The translations under genes and the position numbers were made by a program. A DNA stretch of 44,362 nt from contig JAJRRC010000043.1 in NCBI GenBank assembly GCA_024279865.1, forward strand, positions 1 to 44,362, in the 5' to 3' direction. A model generated the notes under the pieces. It worked only from the letters and a program-made list of their open reading frames with translations. It ran no database searches and was not told the origin of the DNA. This DNA comes from Planctomycetota bacterium (GTDB lineage Bacteria > Planctomycetota > Phycisphaerae > Phycisphaerales > Phycisphaeraceae). This document shows, in pieces, positions 43,364 to 44,362 of the stretch. Position 1 is the stretch's first letter, and every line of letters begins with the position of its first letter.

Positions 43364-44362
43364 TTGACTACCAACCTTTTCAACGTCGCCAACAAAGTCG
43401 TTCTCATCACCGGCGGAGCCAGTGGCATCGGCAAAGCCATTGCCACAGCCTTCGTCCAATCCGGAGCCAAAGTGGTCATCGGATCACGCACGCTCGAAAA
43501 AATTGAACAAGCAGTCACCGAACTCAATCAAATCAATCCCGCCAACGAGGACAGCCCCGCTGCCATCGGCGTAGCGTTAGATGTGACCTGTGACAACAGC
43601 GTCCAACGAGCTGTCCGAAAAACACTCGATGCCCACAACCAACTCGACATCGTCGTCAACTCCGCAGGCATCATGATGCGAAAGCCTACCGTTGAACTCA
43701 CCGCTGAAGAGTTCAACCTCGTCCACGAAACACACGTCACAGGCACCCTTCGCGTCTGCCAGGCGGCCCACAAAATCTTCCACGAACAACATCACGGCTG
43801 CATCATCAACCTCGCCTCGATCAGCTCCTTCGTCGATCTCGTCGAAGTCACCGCTTACGCAGCAGCTAACAATGCCATCCTCGGACTCACCCGATCTCTC
43901 GCCAACGAATGGGCCAGTCATGGCATCCGAACCAATGCCATCGCACCGGGCTTTGTCCCCACCGACATCAACCGCAAGATGATCGAGAACACCGACCGCG
44001 GCCGCCGCATTCTCGAACATACACCCATGGGACGATTCGGCTCAGGTGATGAAATTGCCGGCTCTGCTGTCTTCCTCGCAAGCCCCGCTGCCAAATTTAT
44101 CAACGGACACACCCTCGTCGTCGACGGTGGTTACCTCGCCAGCGGTATCGGCGACAGCTTCGCACCATGGGCCACCCCCCTAGACTACCCCCCCGGAAGT
44201 TTTCACGGGAAAATCTTCGTCAAAAAAAAAAACGATCCCCAAGCAAGTCTCCTTGCTGAGATAAACGAACCACAAGTCAAGAAAAACGTAATGAATCTTA
44301 TCGATGTTCAAGTCAACGGCTACGCAGGGATCAGCTTCAACGATCAACCCTTAACCGACGAA
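43364..44362 (+). CDS. SDR-family oxidoreductase, frame open to window edge
   Basis: The natural SDR part is about 274 aa (to 44185), starting at TTG 43364 with GGAG upstream. It has the Rossmann motif ITGGASGIGKAIA, VNSAGIMM and NLASISS with the catalytic Ser. The catalytic YxxxK is YAAAN (Tyr-Ala-Ala-Ala-Asn), so the Lys is missing. Sequence resembles gluconate 5-dehydrogenase-type SDRs. After residue 274 the codon where a stop is expected reads TAC within TACCCCCCCGGAAG, and the frame stays open through the linker into the NagA-like start at 44291. The lack of stop may be a true fusion, a stop loss, or a sequencing error in the C- or A-runs. Confidence 0.75.
   Translation, partial: MTTNLFNVANKVVLITGGASGIGKAIATAFVQSGAKVVIGSRTLEKIEQAVTELNQINPANEDSPAAIGVALDVTCDNSVQRAVRKTLDAHNQLDIVVNSAGIMMRKPTVELTAEEFNLVHETHVTGTLRVCQAAHKIFHEQHHGCIINLASISSFVDLVEVTAYAAANNAILGLTRSLANEWASHGIRTNAIAPGFVPTDINRKMIENTDRGRRILEHTPMGRFGSGDEIAGSAVFLASPAAKFINGHTLVVDGGYLASGIGDSFAPWATPLDYPPGSFHGKIFVKKKNDPQASLLAEINEPQVKKNVMNLIDVQVNGYAGISFNDQPLTDE
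44186..44215. repeat. C-tract motif at the expected SDR stop position
   Basis: TACCCCCCCGGAAGTTTTCA, followed by CGGGAAAATC. It is the same motif as TAACCCCCCCCGG after rpsD and the GT4 gene, but here the stop triplet is TAC. Confidence 0.6.
44291..44362 (+). CDS. NagA-like N-acetylglucosamine-6-phosphate deacetylase, N-terminal fragment
   Basis: The first 24 residues are MNLIDVQVNGYAGISFNDQP and LTDE, which fits the start of NagA-type amidohydrolases (D-x-Q-V-N-G-Y-A-G-x-x-F-N). These deacetylate GlcNAc-6-phosphate or related sugars. The gene runs off the window. The ATG at 44291 is in frame with the SDR gene and has no strong ribosome binding site. The metal ligands lie outside the window. 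Confidence 0.6.
   Translation, partial: MNLIDVQVNGYAGISFNDQPLTDE

Overview
The window looks like a chromosomal segment of a Gram-negative, probably planctomycete-like bacterium (Phycisphaerae-like is my best guess). The clues are an anti-anti-sigma factor next to an FHA/PP2C phosphatase, BamD- and LptE-like outer-membrane genes, a eukaryote-type (GT3) glycogen synthase, many secreted proteins of unknown function, and single house-keeping genes scattered outside their usual operons. This placement is inferred from gene content only. I saw no tRNA, rRNA or CRISPR array.

Layout. 1-135: end of an IS3-family element that has cut off the 3' part of a CBM9-like secreted protein gene; an intact paralogue follows (to 2217). 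2.3-4.9 kb: small membrane protein, then STAS protein and FHA-PP2C phosphatase (partner-switching signalling). 4.9-10.0 kb, minus strand: lipoprotein, membrane protein, SppA peptidase, TPR-like membrane protein and a cupin. 10.1-12.2 kb, plus strand: flippase-like membrane protein and Gfo/Idh/MocA oxidoreductase. 12.4-13.8 kb: RNase HI with a zinc-binding tail and a coiled-coil zinc-ribbon protein. 14.1-25.0 kb: rpsD, a secreted membrane-anchored protein, queA, a cupin, two polytopic membrane proteins, pyrK, comF, a class IV aminotransferase, rpmE and prfA. 25.4-31.8 kb: large secreted protein, orphan trpB, GH29 fucosidase and a membrane protein. 32.3-36.1 kb: bamD-like, lptE-like and ftsH. 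36.3-39.8 kb, minus strand: TauE/SafE permease, glycogen synthase and a protein-kinase-like gene. 39.9-44.4 kb: membrane-anchored protein, GlmU-like nucleotidyltransferase, GT4 glycosyltransferase, and an SDR whose frame runs without a stop into a NagA-like gene at the window edge.

The most unusual content lies between genes. Three families of dispersed repeats recur: (a) elements of about 150-290 bp whose terminal inverted repeats are built from heptads of the type AGCTATC; (b) elements bounded by inverted AGCCACAAAAAACACAA sequences; (c) G- or C-tract motifs (TTCCGGGGGG or its complement) at gene boundaries, several touching stop codons. A shared hairpin module (core TCGGCGTTGTGAT) occurs inside family (a) and also outside it, so the elements are mosaics. 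Gene functions are mostly ordinary; the candidates for something new are these repeats, the glycogen synthase-kinase pair, and the SDR-NagA junction.
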